DNA of 64,000 nucleotides from Bacteroidia bacterium (GCA_030426665.1 JAUHYD010000002.1:186001-250000), one strand, 5' to 3'; numbered from the stretch's first letter, positions 43,001 through 50,530 are shown. A program made the numbers and translations. The notes: generated by a model not told the origin, from the sequence alone.

Positions 43001-45138
43001 CTGCGACTGATACGGTCTTTGCATTGCCGACAATAGCTGCCATTACGGGTTCCTCTGATGTTTGCATTGGAGGCACTACCACATTGGCAAATGCTACTAC
43101 GGGTGGTGTGTGGAGCAGTTCTGATGGAACAACTGCGACAGTTGGCTCATCTTCAGGAATCGTATCCGGAATGACAGCAGGTACTGTAACTATATCTTAC
43201 ACAGTTACTAATGCAGCCGGTTGTTCTGATTTTGTCACATTTGATATGACAGTTAATGCGCTGCCTTCGGTTGCTCCGATAACGGGTGTAATTGAAGTTT
43301 GTATTGGCAGTGCTACTGCTTTGTCTTCTGCGACTGCCGGTGGAACATGGAGTAGCGGTGATGTGGCCATTGCTACAGTAGATGCTTCCGGTAACGCAAC
43401 GGGTGTTAGTGTTGGAACGGCAGACATAACTTATACATTCACAGATGGTGCAGGTTGTACCGGTGAGGCGACTACTGTGGTTACGGTAAACGCATTACCG
43501 GTGGTTCCCGCCATCGCAGGAACTGCGATGGAGTGCGTGGGCGGAACGACGACACTATCTAATTCGCTATCGGGTGGTGTGTGGAGCAGCAGCGACGCTT
43601 CTGTAGCTTCCGTTGATGCTTCCGGTGTTGTATCCGGAATAGTTGCCGGTACTGCCGTTATTACTTATTCGTTTACTGATGGTTCCGGCTGTACCGGATT
43701 CAATACAGTTGTCAATACCGTTAATGCACTACCAGTAGTGCCGGCGATAACCGGAGTTACTAACGTGTGTGTTGGGGCAACGGAAACATTGTCGAACGCA
43801 ATGGCAGGTGGTACATGGGCGAGCAGTGATGTGACTATTGCATCTATTGACGCTGCCTCAGGTGTTGTTTCCGGTGTTGCGACAGGTATTACGACTATAA
43901 CATACACGGTAACAGATGGTCTTGGTTGTACAGGGTTTATCACAACACCTGATACCGTTAACTTCATTCCTGCATCGGTGCCACTTTCAGGGCCTACCGG
44001 GTTCTGTGTAGGGGCTACCGGTTTATTGACGGGCTCAGGAATGCCGGGTGTGTGGAGCAGCAGTGATGTTTCTGTGGCTACAGTAGATGCCTCGGGAATT
44101 GTAACCGGAATATCAGACGGCACTGCGACAATCTCGTATTCTGTGTCGAATGCATGTGGAACTGTTCATGATGTGTTAGTTGTTTCAGTAAATGCGGTAC
44201 CTTCTGCAGGGGCTATATCTGCCTCCATTTCTGTGCCTTGTGCAGGCACGTCTATAACAATGTCTAATACTGTTTCGGGTGGTGTATGGAGTAGTAGTGA
44301 TATGTCCATCGCAACAATAGATGCTGCCACCGGTGTAGTGGCTGCTGTTGCATCCGGTACCGTTGTTATTTCATACACTGTTACATCCGGGGTATGCTCA
44401 TCATACAGTACCTATACATTGACGGTAGGGCCGGAAATACCTGGTCTTGCTGTGTTGCCTGTGGGGTCTGCATCGCTGTGTAACGGTAATGATGTGAACA
44501 TGCACGTTTCATCGCTGACGCCGGGACTAACCTATCAGTGGTACATTGACGGTAATCCGATTGCCGGTGCAACGAACTCCGGATATATAACTGACACAGT
44601 AGGCGATTACTCAGTAACAGTAAGTAATGGTGTATGTGATGTGTATCTGGTAGGTACTAACGTGGTATTTATGGCACAGCCCGTTGTTGCCTTCAATCCT
44701 CCTAACAGACTGTTTACAGGTTCGTACTTTACGTATCAGTGGTACAAGAACGGCGTTTTACTGCCCGGCGAAACAAGTCCGTTGACGACTATCACCGGAC
44801 CTGGTGGATACTCTGTAATCACTCAGGATGTTAATGGCTGTACCGATACCTCTGAGGTATACTATGTTACCGGAGGTGGCGGCTCATCTGACGTAGGTGC
44901 AGTAACGTTTGCGGATGACGTGAAAATATATCCTAACCCTGCTTCTTCGGTATTGAATATCGAGGCACCTGTACCTGTTGCGGTAGTGGTAACTACAATG
45001 GACGGAAGAAGGGTAGTTGAGGAAGAGGATGTGAAATCAATTAATGTTGACAGATTGTCTTCCGGTCTATACCTGATAATGGTTTACGATAAGGACAGGA
45101 ATCTGATTAAAACATCGAAGTTTACTAAGACCAATTAA
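37033..45138 (+). CDS. Giant T9SS-secreted protein with 27 BIG2-like Ig repeats
   Basis: A 2701-aa secreted protein. The signal peptide ends near PVLANH (residue ~28). The next ~400 residues form an N-terminal module starting HIVGIDMNYTWISGNTYQVT that I have seen at the start of other large Bacteroidota surface proteins (gliding-adhesin type). From residue ~429 to ~2466 there are 27 tandem Ig-like (BIG2-type) repeats of about 75 residues; each begins with ITG or ISG, a Cys, then GGxWSSxxxxxAxV, GxVTGVxAGTAxITY and a second Cys. Two further Ig-like domains follow (with TYQWYIDGNPI and FTYQWYKNGVL), then the T9SS type A sorting domain (last ~75 residues: VKIYPNPASSVLNIE, SGLYLIMVYD). The protein is exported by T9SS and surface-attached. 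Its gene is alone on the plus strand, with a strong terminator 20 bases downstream. A role as an adhesin, possibly in gliding, is inference. Confidence 0.9.
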   Translation: MKKTISTYLRSLIVAAFCLFITLPVLANHIVGIDMNYTWISGNTYQVTIVAYGDCGVTSPSLIGNAPEICVYNGNTSVGSFNLTAIAPTTGTEVTPVCPAAIGTTTCSDLSSTIEGVKRYVYSGTYTLPGTSQYWRFIFNGRMRTGAGGSSAGRATTITNINGSGSSIIQLIDTVDNRYVNNSSPILTVHPTPYFCQGNPNSYNPGAIDPDGDSLVFTLVRGRVASNSCFSIPTGSGLVDYVTTFPAWTGQPITETTPLRVVAGEYSFDQNNGQITFTPNFPQRALVVYNIQEYRGDTLVGNSQREMTFLVKTCTVPPPSAGLSDPVNGIIRDTTNFQACYETGPFSFHIKPRSTGAGVNIKVSADNIPVGATFTVVSDSTPTPDATFTWTSTGVTPGLYTIYVTFNDDQCPIYGTNTIAYTITINSLVDITGTPVVCEGQTTTLSNATAGGSWISSDPSIATVGSATGVVTGMSAGTATITYERGVCSKTMDVTVNPLPSPITGTAAVCTGNTTSLVSASPGGVWSSSSPGVATIDTASGIVTGVSPGTATISYTFVGTGCVTTTVVTVNDLPSAITGSLEVCAGQVTTLSSLPIGGTWISSNPANATIGITTGLVTGLMPGTTTITYTVGTGCEITAVVTVNPLPNLISPIPATTLCVGNTQLLSNSSPGGSWTSGDPSIASIDAGGLVTANATGVAAITYTLPTGCFRTKNVTVNTSPTPITPTSAGVCSGSTITLSNTVPGGTWSTSAPAIATVDIATGVVSGISFGTATISYIIGTCIATRDVTVSATPAPITGGVTSLCSGESTTWTNSVPGGTWTSSDITIATVGSLTGVVTGDADGTATITYGTGSGPTGCFVTRDVTVNLSPTAITTGAGSVCVGSTITYGNSVPGGAWTSGNIAVATVDTTTGVITGVSAGTADITYSIGGCYSTAVVTVSAVPAPIDPTPPVSLCVGDVITLSNTTPGGTWSSSDVAVATIDGTGLVTSVAAGTTTISYDVAGCAVTKDITVNATPAAIAPASPTVCEGDNTTLTNSVSGGVWSSSNTSVATVGTADGVVSGVVAGTATISYTIGSCAVSTIITVNPAPAAITPAGPISLCEGETVTLSDVTAGGVWSSSAAGTASVDAAGLVSAVSAGVATISYTVAGCSATKDITVGATPAAILPASPTVCAGDVLTLTNSVAGGSWISGNTSIATIGLTSGIANGVSAGTTNITYSIGGCATSTTITVNPSPAGITPATPVFVCVGETTTLSNATAGGVWSSTSPGTASIDGAGLVTGLASGTTTISYLVAGCAATKVVTVGPSPAVISPAAPVVCVGDNITLTNSVSGGIWTSSNVAVASIGATDGVATGVTAGTATITYGAGGCNSTVTITVNTTPPTGTISGPAITCVSVSNTYTSTITGGVWSTVTGNASITSGGVATGVSVGVDTIQYTVTNSCGSSVASYAITVNPFGSAGSISGPSSVCVSGLITLTNTVAGGVWSSSNSNATVGSTSGIVTGILPGLDTISYTITGACGSASTQWVITVNSLPTAGTISGPTTLCEGSGVALTSSIPGGTWSASNSNVTVGSTSGVVIGVSAGTSEITYTLSNSCGTNSSSVVVTVNPLPGAGTLTGPDSVCTGSTITLSSGSPGGVWSAGNGNATVSPSGVVTGVSTGTVPISYTVTNSCGTTSVFKIITVVGPASAGSISGPSTVCVGSGITLVSSAPGGVWSTTNGNAMISAPGIVVGVTVGIDTVVYNVSNLCSTARTRKIVTVNPVPTVGPISGPTSLCLGSTITLTNGTSGGNWTSSDMAVATVGLTTGLVNGVSIGTVDITYTVTNSFGCPTSVVAVDTVMDVPVIPAITGNTSVCIGGTTALGNATTGGTWSSSDAATISVDASGVVTGVTMGTATISYTVTNMCGTTTVTRVQTVAPLPIVAPITGVLHQCIGGMTTLSSATTGGTWISSDISIATADTTSGDVTGVSAGTATITYNYTDGLGCSSFVTATDTVFALPTIAAITGSSDVCIGGTTTLANATTGGVWSSSDGTTATVGSSSGIVSGMTAGTVTISYTVTNAAGCSDFVTFDMTVNALPSVAPITGVIEVCIGSATALSSATAGGTWSSGDVAIATVDASGNATGVSVGTADITYTFTDGAGCTGEATTVVTVNALPVVPAIAGTAMECVGGTTTLSNSLSGGVWSSSDASVASVDASGVVSGIVAGTAVITYSFTDGSGCTGFNTVVNTVNALPVVPAITGVTNVCVGATETLSNAMAGGTWASSDVTIASIDAASGVVSGVATGITTITYTVTDGLGCTGFITTPDTVNFIPASVPLSGPTGFCVGATGLLTGSGMPGVWSSSDVSVATVDASGIVTGISDGTATISYSVSNACGTVHDVLVVSVNAVPSAGAISASISVPCAGTSITMSNTVSGGVWSSSDMSIATIDAATGVVAAVASGTVVISYTVTSGVCSSYSTYTLTVGPEIPGLAVLPVGSASLCNGNDVNMHVSSLTPGLTYQWYIDGNPIAGATNSGYITDTVGDYSVTVSNGVCDVYLVGTNVVFMAQPVVAFNPPNRLFTGSYFTYQWYKNGVLLPGETSPLTTITGPGGYSVITQDVNGCTDTSEVYYVTGGGGSSDVGAVTFADDVKIYPNPASSVLNIEAPVPVAVVVTTMDGRRVVEEEDVKSINVDRLSSGLYLIMVYDKDRNLIKTSKFTKTN
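38317..44430 (+). repeat. 27 tandem ~226-bp coding repeats (BIG2-like)
   Basis: The repeats fall into blocks by similarity: units 1-7, then 8-13 that alternate between two sub-types, then 14-19 (opening with GxISGPxxxC and containing TNSCG), then 20-25 (with TDGxGCTGF and NALPVVPAITG), and 26-27. The DNA has drifted although the protein pattern is well kept. Confidence 0.9.
39862..41163 (+). repeat. Higher-order dimer repeat: three copies of a two-domain unit
   Basis: Units 8, 10 and 12 share AGLV and an AGCAxTKDITVGATP linker, while units 9, 11 and 13 share LTNSVSGGxWSSSNxSVA and GVxAGTATITY. The pairs 8-9, 10-11 and 12-13 therefore form three ~430-bp copies of one two-domain block. Confidence 0.75.
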
Positions 45139-45157
45139 TAGTAAACCATAAAATAAT

Positions 45158-45197
45158 CTAAAAATAGCTACCCATAACAGGGTGGCTATTTTTAGAT
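45158..45197 (+). terminator. Strong intrinsic terminator after the giant protein
   Basis: A 16-bp stem with one G-T wobble (45158-45173 with 45180-45195, CTAAAAATAGC arm and GCTATTTTTAG arm), 6-base loop ATAACA. It lies 20 bases after the stop codon. The T-rich arm on both strands would let it act in either direction. Confidence 0.8.
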
Positions 45198-45236
45198 ATA
45201 GTCAATACGCCTATTTTTACGGTTAAAAATAATGAT

Positions 45237-46025
45237 ATGCAAAATCACGAAATAGACTATACTGTATACGGAGAGGAGATGCAGTATGTAGAGGTAGAGT
45301 TAGACCCTCAGGAGACCGCGATTGCCGAGTCGGGCAGTTTTATGATGATGGAAGACGGCATCAGCATGGAAACAATTTTTGGTGATGGCAGTCAACAGCA
45401 AGGCGGCATCATGGGTAAGTTGTTCTCTGCCGGTAAACGATTGCTGATTGGTGAGAGCCTTTTTATGACTGCTTATACAAATGTAGGTTCCCGTAAGAAG
45501 AAGGTTTCATTTGCCTCGCCTTATCCGGGGAAGATTATTCCGCTTGACTTAAGTAGACTGGGTGGCAGGGTTATTTGTCAGAAAGATGCTTTTTTATGCG
45601 CGGCAAAAGGAGTAGCAATTGGTATTGAATTTCAGAAGAGACTGGGTGCGGGCTTGTTTGGTGGCGAAGGATTCATAATGGAGAAATTGGAGGGAGATGG
45701 TATGGCGTTTGTGCACTCCGGCGGTCATGTCTTAGAGCGGCATTTGCAGCCCGGCGAAATGCTGAAAGTTGATACAGGGTGTATTGTAGGGTTTACGGGC
45801 AATGTGCACTACGATATTCAGTTTGTAGGCGGGATCAAGAATACATTGTTCGGCGGAGAGGGTGTGTTCTTTGCGACACTCAGAGGACCGGGTACTGTAT
45901 GGATACAGACGTTACCTATAAGTCGTCTGGCAGGCCGGATTTTGTCCTATGGTAGGTCAAAAGGAAAGGAAGAGGGTAGCATCCTTGGAGGGTTAGGTAA
46001 TATGTTGGATGGAGACGGGTTTTAA
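45237..46025 (+). CDS. AIM24-family protein (TIGR00266 type)
   Basis: A 262-aa cytoplasmic protein with no signal peptide. It matches the AIM24 (PF01987)/TIGR00266 pattern: ETAIAESGSFMMMEDGISME (residues ~24-43) near the N-terminus, ESLFMTAYTN, ASPYPGKIIPLDL, KDAFLCAAKGVAIG, LEGDGMAFVHSGG, then GVFFATLRGPGTVWIQTLPISRLAGRI near the C-terminus. Family members fold as beta-sandwich shells. The founding eukaryotic member works in mitochondrial organisation; the bacterial function is not established. The gene is flanked by terminators at both ends, so it is transcribed alone. Confidence 0.92.
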   Translation: MQNHEIDYTVYGEEMQYVEVELDPQETAIAESGSFMMMEDGISMETIFGDGSQQQGGIMGKLFSAGKRLLIGESLFMTAYTNVGSRKKKVSFASPYPGKIIPLDLSRLGGRVICQKDAFLCAAKGVAIGIEFQKRLGAGLFGGEGFIMEKLEGDGMAFVHSGGHVLERHLQPGEMLKVDTGCIVGFTGNVHYDIQFVGGIKNTLFGGEGVFFATLRGPGTVWIQTLPISRLAGRILSYGRSKGKEEGSILGGLGNMLDGDGF

Positions 46026-46030
46026 ATTAA

Positions 46031-46066
46031 AAATGGCGGGAAAGCTTCAATGCTGTCCCGCCATTT
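46031..46066. terminator. Bidirectional terminator between convergent genes
   Basis: An 11-bp perfect stem (AAATGGCGGGA at 46031-46041 with TCCCGCCATTT at 46056-46066) with A-rich sequence on one side and ATTATTAT on the other, between the AIM24 and ilvE genes. Confidence 0.85.
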
Positions 46067-46086
46067 ATTATGGTTTGGAAATTCAC

Positions 46087-47157
46087 TTATAAGCGAACAA
46101 CCCAATTGTGCGTGTCTTCTTTTCTGCCGTAGCGAATATCGGAAAGTTCCTTTTTTACCCACGCTGTGATTTCGCAGGTTTCCATCGGCGGCAGCGTCAT
46201 TTTTTGGTCGTTGTAAGTAAATGCATATATAGGTGCAATAGAAGCGGCTGTTCCTGTTCCGAATGCCTCTTTCAGCGTGCCGGCCTCGTGTGCTTCTTTC
46301 AGTTCCTGAATCGTTATCAAACGCTCTTCGACTGTTACTCCTTTTTCTTTTAGAAGTTTGATAACACTATCGCGTGTTACACCTTCCAGAATAGTGTCGT
46401 GATTGATGTCGGGAGTAATTACTTTGTCTCCGACAACAAAAAACACATTCATAGTACCGATTTCCTGAACGTATTTGTGTTCGATTCCGTCGGTCCACAA
46501 TATCTGGTCGTATCCCATTTCCTTGATTTTCTTGGTGGGATACATACTCATTCCGTAGTTTCCAGCAGCCTTGGTATAACCTATGCCTCCCGGGAATGCA
46601 CGAACGTATTCGTCCTGTACGTATATAGATACCGGCTTGCTATAATAAGGTCCTGCAGGGCTTGTAATGATGATAAACATAAACTGCTCGGCAGGCTTAA
46701 CACCAATGAATTCGTCGATTGCCAACATAAACGGGCGAATGTAGAGTGAGGTGTCCTGTCCGTTTGGAATCCAGTTTCTATCCAGGTCTATCAGCGTTTT
46801 CAGTCCATCCATGAACAACTCTTCGGGGATTGCAGGCATAGCCATTCTTTCAGCAGAACGGTTCATGCGCTTCCAGTTGTCATGCGGGCGGAAGATACCA
46901 GGATTTCCCTGTGGGTCTTTGTATGCTTTTATTCCTTCAAATATTGCTTGTCCGTAATGCATGAAAGTTGTTGCGGGACTCAAAGACAAGTTGTCGTAAG
47001 GCATAATCTTTGGTTGTCCCCAAGCTCCGTTATCATAATATGCCACCAGCATATGGTCTGAATATAACCTGCCAAACTGAATATTTGAAGGGTCAAATTG
47101 ACTAATTCTGCTGTTTTCTATTTTATCAATGGCAATATCTGTAGCGGCCTCGTTCAT
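46087..47157 (-). CDS. ilvE: Branched-chain amino-acid aminotransferase
   Basis: A 356-aa class IV PLP enzyme, the size of the larger bacterial BCAT type. The PLP lysine is Lys196 in GIGYTKAAGNYG. Other family marks are FMHYGQAIFEGIKAYK (residues ~65-80), IFRPHDNWKRMNRSAERMAM (~88-107), TSLYIRPFMLAIDEFIGVKP (136-155), ILWTDGIEHKYVQEIGTMN, VTRDSVIKLLKEKG and FGTGTAASIAPI near the C-terminus. It carries out the last step of leucine, isoleucine and valine synthesis (2-oxo acid plus glutamate) in the cytoplasm and is also the first step of their breakdown. The rest of the ilv/leu pathway is not in the window. No strong promoter box was found upstream. Confidence 0.97.
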   Translation of the reverse strand: MNEAATDIAIDKIENSRISQFDPSNIQFGRLYSDHMLVAYYDNGAWGQPKIMPYDNLSLSPATTFMHYGQAIFEGIKAYKDPQGNPGIFRPHDNWKRMNRSAERMAMPAIPEELFMDGLKTLIDLDRNWIPNGQDTSLYIRPFMLAIDEFIGVKPAEQFMFIIITSPAGPYYSKPVSIYVQDEYVRAFPGGIGYTKAAGNYGMSMYPTKKIKEMGYDQILWTDGIEHKYVQEIGTMNVFFVVGDKVITPDINHDTILEGVTRDSVIKLLKEKGVTVEERLITIQELKEAHEAGTLKEAFGTGTAASIAPIYAFTYNDQKMTLPPMETCEITAWVKKELSDIRYGRKEDTHNWVVRL

Positions 47158-47307
47158 GATTTTACAATTTAAAATTATTTAGTTATCTTATTTTTGCGCA
47201 AAGAAACGATTTTTTCGGATATTTTTTTGAACAGAAGGGTAGTTGAAAGGGTGATTGTTCTTTAATTTTGTGTTTTTTAACACTACAATAGTCGTATATT
47301 TAGGAGT

Positions 47308-47781
47308 ATGAATATTATTGCATCAGACATTTTAAAGAGTGACAATGATGTTTTCTGGACAGAGCTCCCTGTAGAAATAAGTACGTTGAAGCCCAGACCT
47401 GTGCTTGTACTGGCACGTAAAATGGAGGAGGGTGGCACTGAGTTTATTCAGTTGCAAAAGATGCTTTCGGCGGCAAAACTGTCTGCTGACCAATACAACA
47501 TAGTGATGATGGAAGCGGGACAGCACGTTGCCTGGTATAGGCTTCGTGAGGCCTTACAACCTGCCGTGGTGTTTATTATCGGGATTTTGCCGACACAGTT
47601 GGGAGTTTCGTCTTTATTTCAGTTGCATGAACCTAATCGGTTTGATGACACTGTGTGGCTTCCTTCCGTTGGAATTTCCGAATTGGAAGAACACCCTGCC
47701 TTAAAGAAACACTTGTGGACCGAGGGAATGAAGCCTATTTTTATTGATATGAAATACGGTTCAATAGCTCAGGAATCCTAA
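47308..47781 (+). CDS. Conserved-looking hypothetical protein, 157 aa
   Basis: I do not recognise a definite family. The protein is cytoplasmic, with no signal peptide. It has an alpha/beta look: RPVLVLARKMEEGGTEFIQL, AAKLSADQYNIVMMEAG, REALQPAVVFIIGILPTQLG, then HEPNRFDDTVWLPSVGISEL and KKHLWTEGMKPIFI. The size and the VVFIIGILPTQLG plus DTVWLPS pattern remind me of small phylum-specific proteins that have been compared with the DNA polymerase III psi subunit, but I cannot confirm this. TATATTTA at 47296-47303 is one base off the -7 consensus and only 4 bases before the ATG, giving no room for a leader. The gene lies between ilvE and oxyR, both with unrelated jobs. Confidence 0.6.
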   Translation: MNIIASDILKSDNDVFWTELPVEISTLKPRPVLVLARKMEEGGTEFIQLQKMLSAAKLSADQYNIVMMEAGQHVAWYRLREALQPAVVFIIGILPTQLGVSSLFQLHEPNRFDDTVWLPSVGISELEEHPALKKHLWTEGMKPIFIDMKYGSIAQES

Positions 47782-47869
47782 AAAAATCTGCTTAATTTAT
47801 AGTTGACCGGCTTCGGGTCCAAGTATAGTTTACGGATAAAATAGATGTGGTAATGTTGTGTTATAGATT

Positions 47870-47900
47870 TTGACTATATCGTTTATTTATCGTATGTTTG
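47870..47900 (+). promoter_or_regulatory. Promoter of oxyR
   Basis: TTG (47870-47872), 20-base spacer, TATGTTTG (47893-47900). This matches the Bacteroidota consensus well and leaves a leader of about 12 bases before the ATG at 47918. Confidence 0.75.
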
Positions 47901-47917
47901 TCTGATATTCAATCAAG

Positions 47918-48874
47918 ATGACAATTACACAATTAGAGTACGTTGTAGCAGTAGCTACCTATAAAAGTTTTGTTGCCGCCGCAGAGAAGTGCTTTGTTAC
48001 GCAACCTACCCTTAGTATGCAGATTCAGAAGCTGGAAGACGAGTTGGGGGTTAAAGTGTTTGACAGGAACAAACACCCCATAGCGGTAACCGATATGGGT
48101 GCGATAATAGTTGAACAGGCGCAAATTGCTTTGGCGCAATGCGAAAAAATAAATGAATTGATACAGGCACAGCAAAAGACGATTGCAGGTAGCTTTCGAT
48201 TTGCGGCCATACCAACTGTTGCCCCCAACATTTTACCTGCGTTGCTCGACAATTTCTCGAAGGCATACCCAGATATGAAGTTGCAGGTCAATGAGATGGA
48301 AACAAACCAAATCATTAAAGCACTTCGGAATAATGAAATCGATGCTGCTCTGCTCAGTACGCCATTGGAAGAAAAAGGCATTAAAGAATATCCCTTGTTT
48401 TATGAGCCGTTTGTCGGTTATTTCAGTAAGGGAGAGCCGGCTCTGAAAAAGCGAATGATTGAGCCTGAGGACATTTCTCTGGACAGAATCTGGCTGCTGA
48501 ACGAAGGCCACTGCATGCGCAATCAGATTATTAATCTATGCAGCGATCAGATTCAGAAGTTGCAATCAGAAAGGCCTTACAGGTATGAGTCCAGCAACGT
48601 AGAAACACTACGGAAAATGGTTGAAAAGAATGGTGGTATGGCGATTTTGCCGGAACTGGCAACGCTTGAGTTTAATGAAGATCAGATAGAACAAATCAGG
48701 TATTTCGAACTTCCGGAGCCGGTACGTGAAATAAGTCTGGTGACGAGCAGTTACTTTGTGAAGGATAGCGTTTTGCAAAGCTTAATGGATGAAATACTTA
48801 AGCTGATACCGGAAAAAATGAGGGTTCAGAAGAAAAACAGAAAAGTGTTAAGAATACAAAGCGCTAAGCTTTAA
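47918..48874 (+). CDS. oxyR: OxyR, hydrogen-peroxide-sensing LysR-type regulator
   Basis: A 318-aa LysR regulator with the N-terminal winged helix-turn-helix (TITQLEYVVAVATYKSF, AAAEKCFVTQPTLSMQIQKL) and a substrate-binding-like effector domain. The redox pair is Cys199 and Cys208 in LNEGHCMRNQIINLC, with exactly the position and spacing of the E. coli peroxide-sensing cysteines; few other LysR proteins have this. It should activate peroxide-defence genes when oxidised by hydrogen peroxide. Superoxide dismutase lies about 11 kb away and may or may not be a target. The gene has its own promoter and is followed after 57 bases by the L,D-transpeptidase-like gene, which has a -7 box of its own, so the two are probably not co-transcribed. 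Confidence 0.93.
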   Translation: MTITQLEYVVAVATYKSFVAAAEKCFVTQPTLSMQIQKLEDELGVKVFDRNKHPIAVTDMGAIIVEQAQIALAQCEKINELIQAQQKTIAGSFRFAAIPTVAPNILPALLDNFSKAYPDMKLQVNEMETNQIIKALRNNEIDAALLSTPLEEKGIKEYPLFYEPFVGYFSKGEPALKKRMIEPEDISLDRIWLLNEGHCMRNQIINLCSDQIQKLQSERPYRYESSNVETLRKMVEKNGGMAILPELATLEFNEDQIEQIRYFELPEPVREISLVTSSYFVKDSVLQSLMDEILKLIPEKMRVQKKNRKVLRIQSAKL

Positions 48875-48888
48875 GTATATTAATTACT

Positions 48889-48896
48889 TATTTTTG
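48889..48896 (+). promoter_or_regulatory. -7 box before the L,D-transpeptidase-like gene
   Basis: TATTTTTG matches TAnnTTTG, 35 bases before the ATG at 48931, in the gap after oxyR. No TTG is found at the usual distance. Confidence 0.45.
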
Positions 48897-48930
48897 CAAC
48901 TGTTGAAACTAAGCGGCCTGGCTTCTGTCG

Positions 48931-49779
48931 ATGAAAAAAAGATTCAAACTTTTAGTGTGTGTACTCTTGTATGTTGTTGTTGCAACAACGTACAAGATGT
49001 CTGCTGCAAGTGAGTCTACAGAAGTAGGAACCAAAGCGAAAGTGGAACGTTATATATCTGCGTTGTACGAGCAGGTAGATTTTTCCGGCAGTGAATTGCT
49101 TGCGTATGATGTGTTCCATAAGGCTGTAGAAGGCTATTTGAACTTGCAGCAAGCCGGTATGTTGAATGCTGAGAATCAGATTATTTCTGTTTGTGACTTT
49201 AACCAATCGTCGGTATTAAACAGGTTTTGGGTAATAGACCTCAACAGTAAAAAGATACTTTTCAATACCTATGTAGCGCACGGGCAGGCAACGGGAGAAG
49301 ATTGTGCATCCGCGTTTTCCAACAGGGTAAATTCTCATCAGTCCAGTATAGGGTTTTATGTAACCAAGGAAGCGTATATAGGTGAGCATGGTGTTTCTCT
49401 GAGGCTGGACGGAGTAGACAAGGGGTATAATGATGCAGCACTGAAACGAGATATCGTCGTGCATGGTGCCGACTATGTAAGCGATAAGTTTATCTGTGAG
49501 AATAATCGATTGGGACGTAGTTGGGGCTGTCCTGCTGTGCCTGCCGATAAGGCCGAAGACATAGTCAACACTATCAAGGGCGGTACATGTCTTTTTATAT
49601 ATTATCCGGAACAGAAGTACTTCAGTAAGAGTGTCTGGTTGAAGAAGAACTCCTTCTTACCTGAATTGCTGCTATCTGATGAAATGGTTCCGAAAAGACC
49701 GGAAAGCAAACAGCATCGTACTATTCAGTACGTTAGAAATGGTGTTGTTGACAGTACAGTGCAAATCAGCACAAAATAA
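48931..49779 (+). CDS. Murein L,D-transpeptidase catalytic-domain protein
   Basis: A 282-aa protein with an N-terminal signal or anchor (LLVCVLLYVVVATT). The C-terminal half carries the YkuD-like signature used by cell-wall L,D-transpeptidases: His178 in DIVVHGADY and the nucleophile Cys200 in LGRSWGCPAVP. The central DFNQSSVLNRFWVIDLNSKK (about 89-108) with FNTYVAHGQATGE (111-123) and AFSNRVNSHQSSIGFYVT (128-145) is the pattern of the murein L,D-transpeptidase catalytic domain family (DUF-type group rather than classic YkuD). It acts in the periplasm, probably forming or trimming peptidoglycan cross-links. It follows oxyR by 57 bases with its own -7 box, and its end lies eight bases from the convergent MBL gene. 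Confidence 0.9.
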   Translation: MKKRFKLLVCVLLYVVVATTYKMSAASESTEVGTKAKVERYISALYEQVDFSGSELLAYDVFHKAVEGYLNLQQAGMLNAENQIISVCDFNQSSVLNRFWVIDLNSKKILFNTYVAHGQATGEDCASAFSNRVNSHQSSIGFYVTKEAYIGEHGVSLRLDGVDKGYNDAALKRDIVVHGADYVSDKFICENNRLGRSWGCPAVPADKAEDIVNTIKGGTCLFIYYPEQKYFSKSVWLKKNSFLPELLLSDEMVPKRPESKQHRTIQYVRNGVVDSTVQISTK

Positions 49780-49787
49780 TATTTAAG

Positions 49788-50426
49788 TTACTGCAGGAAC
49801 GGGTTGTGCTTTTTCTCGTTGCCGATTGTTGTTGCCGGTCCGTGGCCAGAAAGGACAGTAGTGTTGTCCGGTAACACAAACAAATTCTTCCGGATAGCGC
49901 CGATAAGTGTGTCAAAGTCGCCGCCAGGCAAGTCTGTACGTCCTATGCTTCCATTAAACAACACATCCCCTGAAAGAATCCAATTGCCTGCAGGGTGGTA
50001 AAATGAAATACTACCGGGGGAGTGACCGGGAGTGAGCATCACTTCTACGTCATCGTCACCAAGGCTGAGTTTTTTATTGTTTGGGATATAAAAATCCGCT
50101 TTTGGGATATGGTCAAGTTTCATACCGAACATCGCAGCGGTATCGGCTCCCCGCTCCAGAACAGGCAGCTCAAGCTCATGTATCCCGAAAGGGATGTTAT
50201 ATCTCTCTTTAATCGCTTTGACCCCGAATATATGGTCGAGGTGTGCATGTGTGTTAATTATGGACTGTGGCTTCAGTTCATTTTTATCGATAAACGAAAT
50301 AAACTCATCAATTTCTCGTTGTTCGTACATGCCGGGGTCCGTTATCCAGCATTCTTTTTTATGATTGCTGATAATGTATGTGTTTTCCTCGAAGGCATTG
50401 AACGTAAAGAAATGGATATTTAACAT
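49788..50426 (-). CDS. MBL-fold metallohydrolase (glyoxalase II-like)
   Basis: A 212-aa cytoplasmic enzyme of the metallo-beta-lactamase fold. The metal-binding motif is THAHLDH (His60, His62, Asp64, His65), with His135 in TPGHSPGS, the bridging Asp154 in LSGDVLFNGSIGRTDLPGGD and His195 in VLSGHGPATTIG. Those motifs fit the glyoxalase II-like hydrolase subgroup, so hydrolysis of thioesters such as S-lactoylglutathione-like substrates is possible, but the true substrate is unknown. The ATG at 50426 is preferred (MLNIHFFTFNAFEEN); a longer frame up to 50519 would run across the promoter: TACATTTG (minus, 50467-50460), a good -7 box, lies 34 bases before this ATG. The gene converges with the L,D-transpeptidase gene and diverges from the 1127-aa gene. 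Confidence 0.93.
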   Translation of the reverse strand: MLNIHFFTFNAFEENTYIISNHKKECWITDPGMYEQREIDEFISFIDKNELKPQSIINTHAHLDHIFGVKAIKERYNIPFGIHELELPVLERGADTAAMFGMKLDHIPKADFYIPNNKKLSLGDDDVEVMLTPGHSPGSISFYHPAGNWILSGDVLFNGSIGRTDLPGGDFDTLIGAIRKNLFVLPDNTTVLSGHGPATTIGNEKKHNPFLQ

Positions 50427-50459
50427 ATTGAACTGATATATTTTTTGTAATTTGTATTG

Positions 50460-50467
50460 CAAATGTA
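50460..50467 (-). promoter_or_regulatory. -7 box of the MBL hydrolase gene
   Basis: On the minus strand TACATTTG matches TAnnTTTG and lies 34 bases upstream of the ATG at 50426, inside the longer alternative frame. It supports the shorter start. Confidence 0.5.
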
Positions 50468-50530
50468 GCAAATTGCCGGGTGGAAAGGAACACAGGAAAC
50501 GGGGCCTTATTTCAGGCATGTTTTTTGCCG

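Noticed and set aside
50427-50519. Upstream extension of the MBL hydrolase gene to 50519.
   Set aside because: It spans the -7 box and adds sequence not expected in the family.
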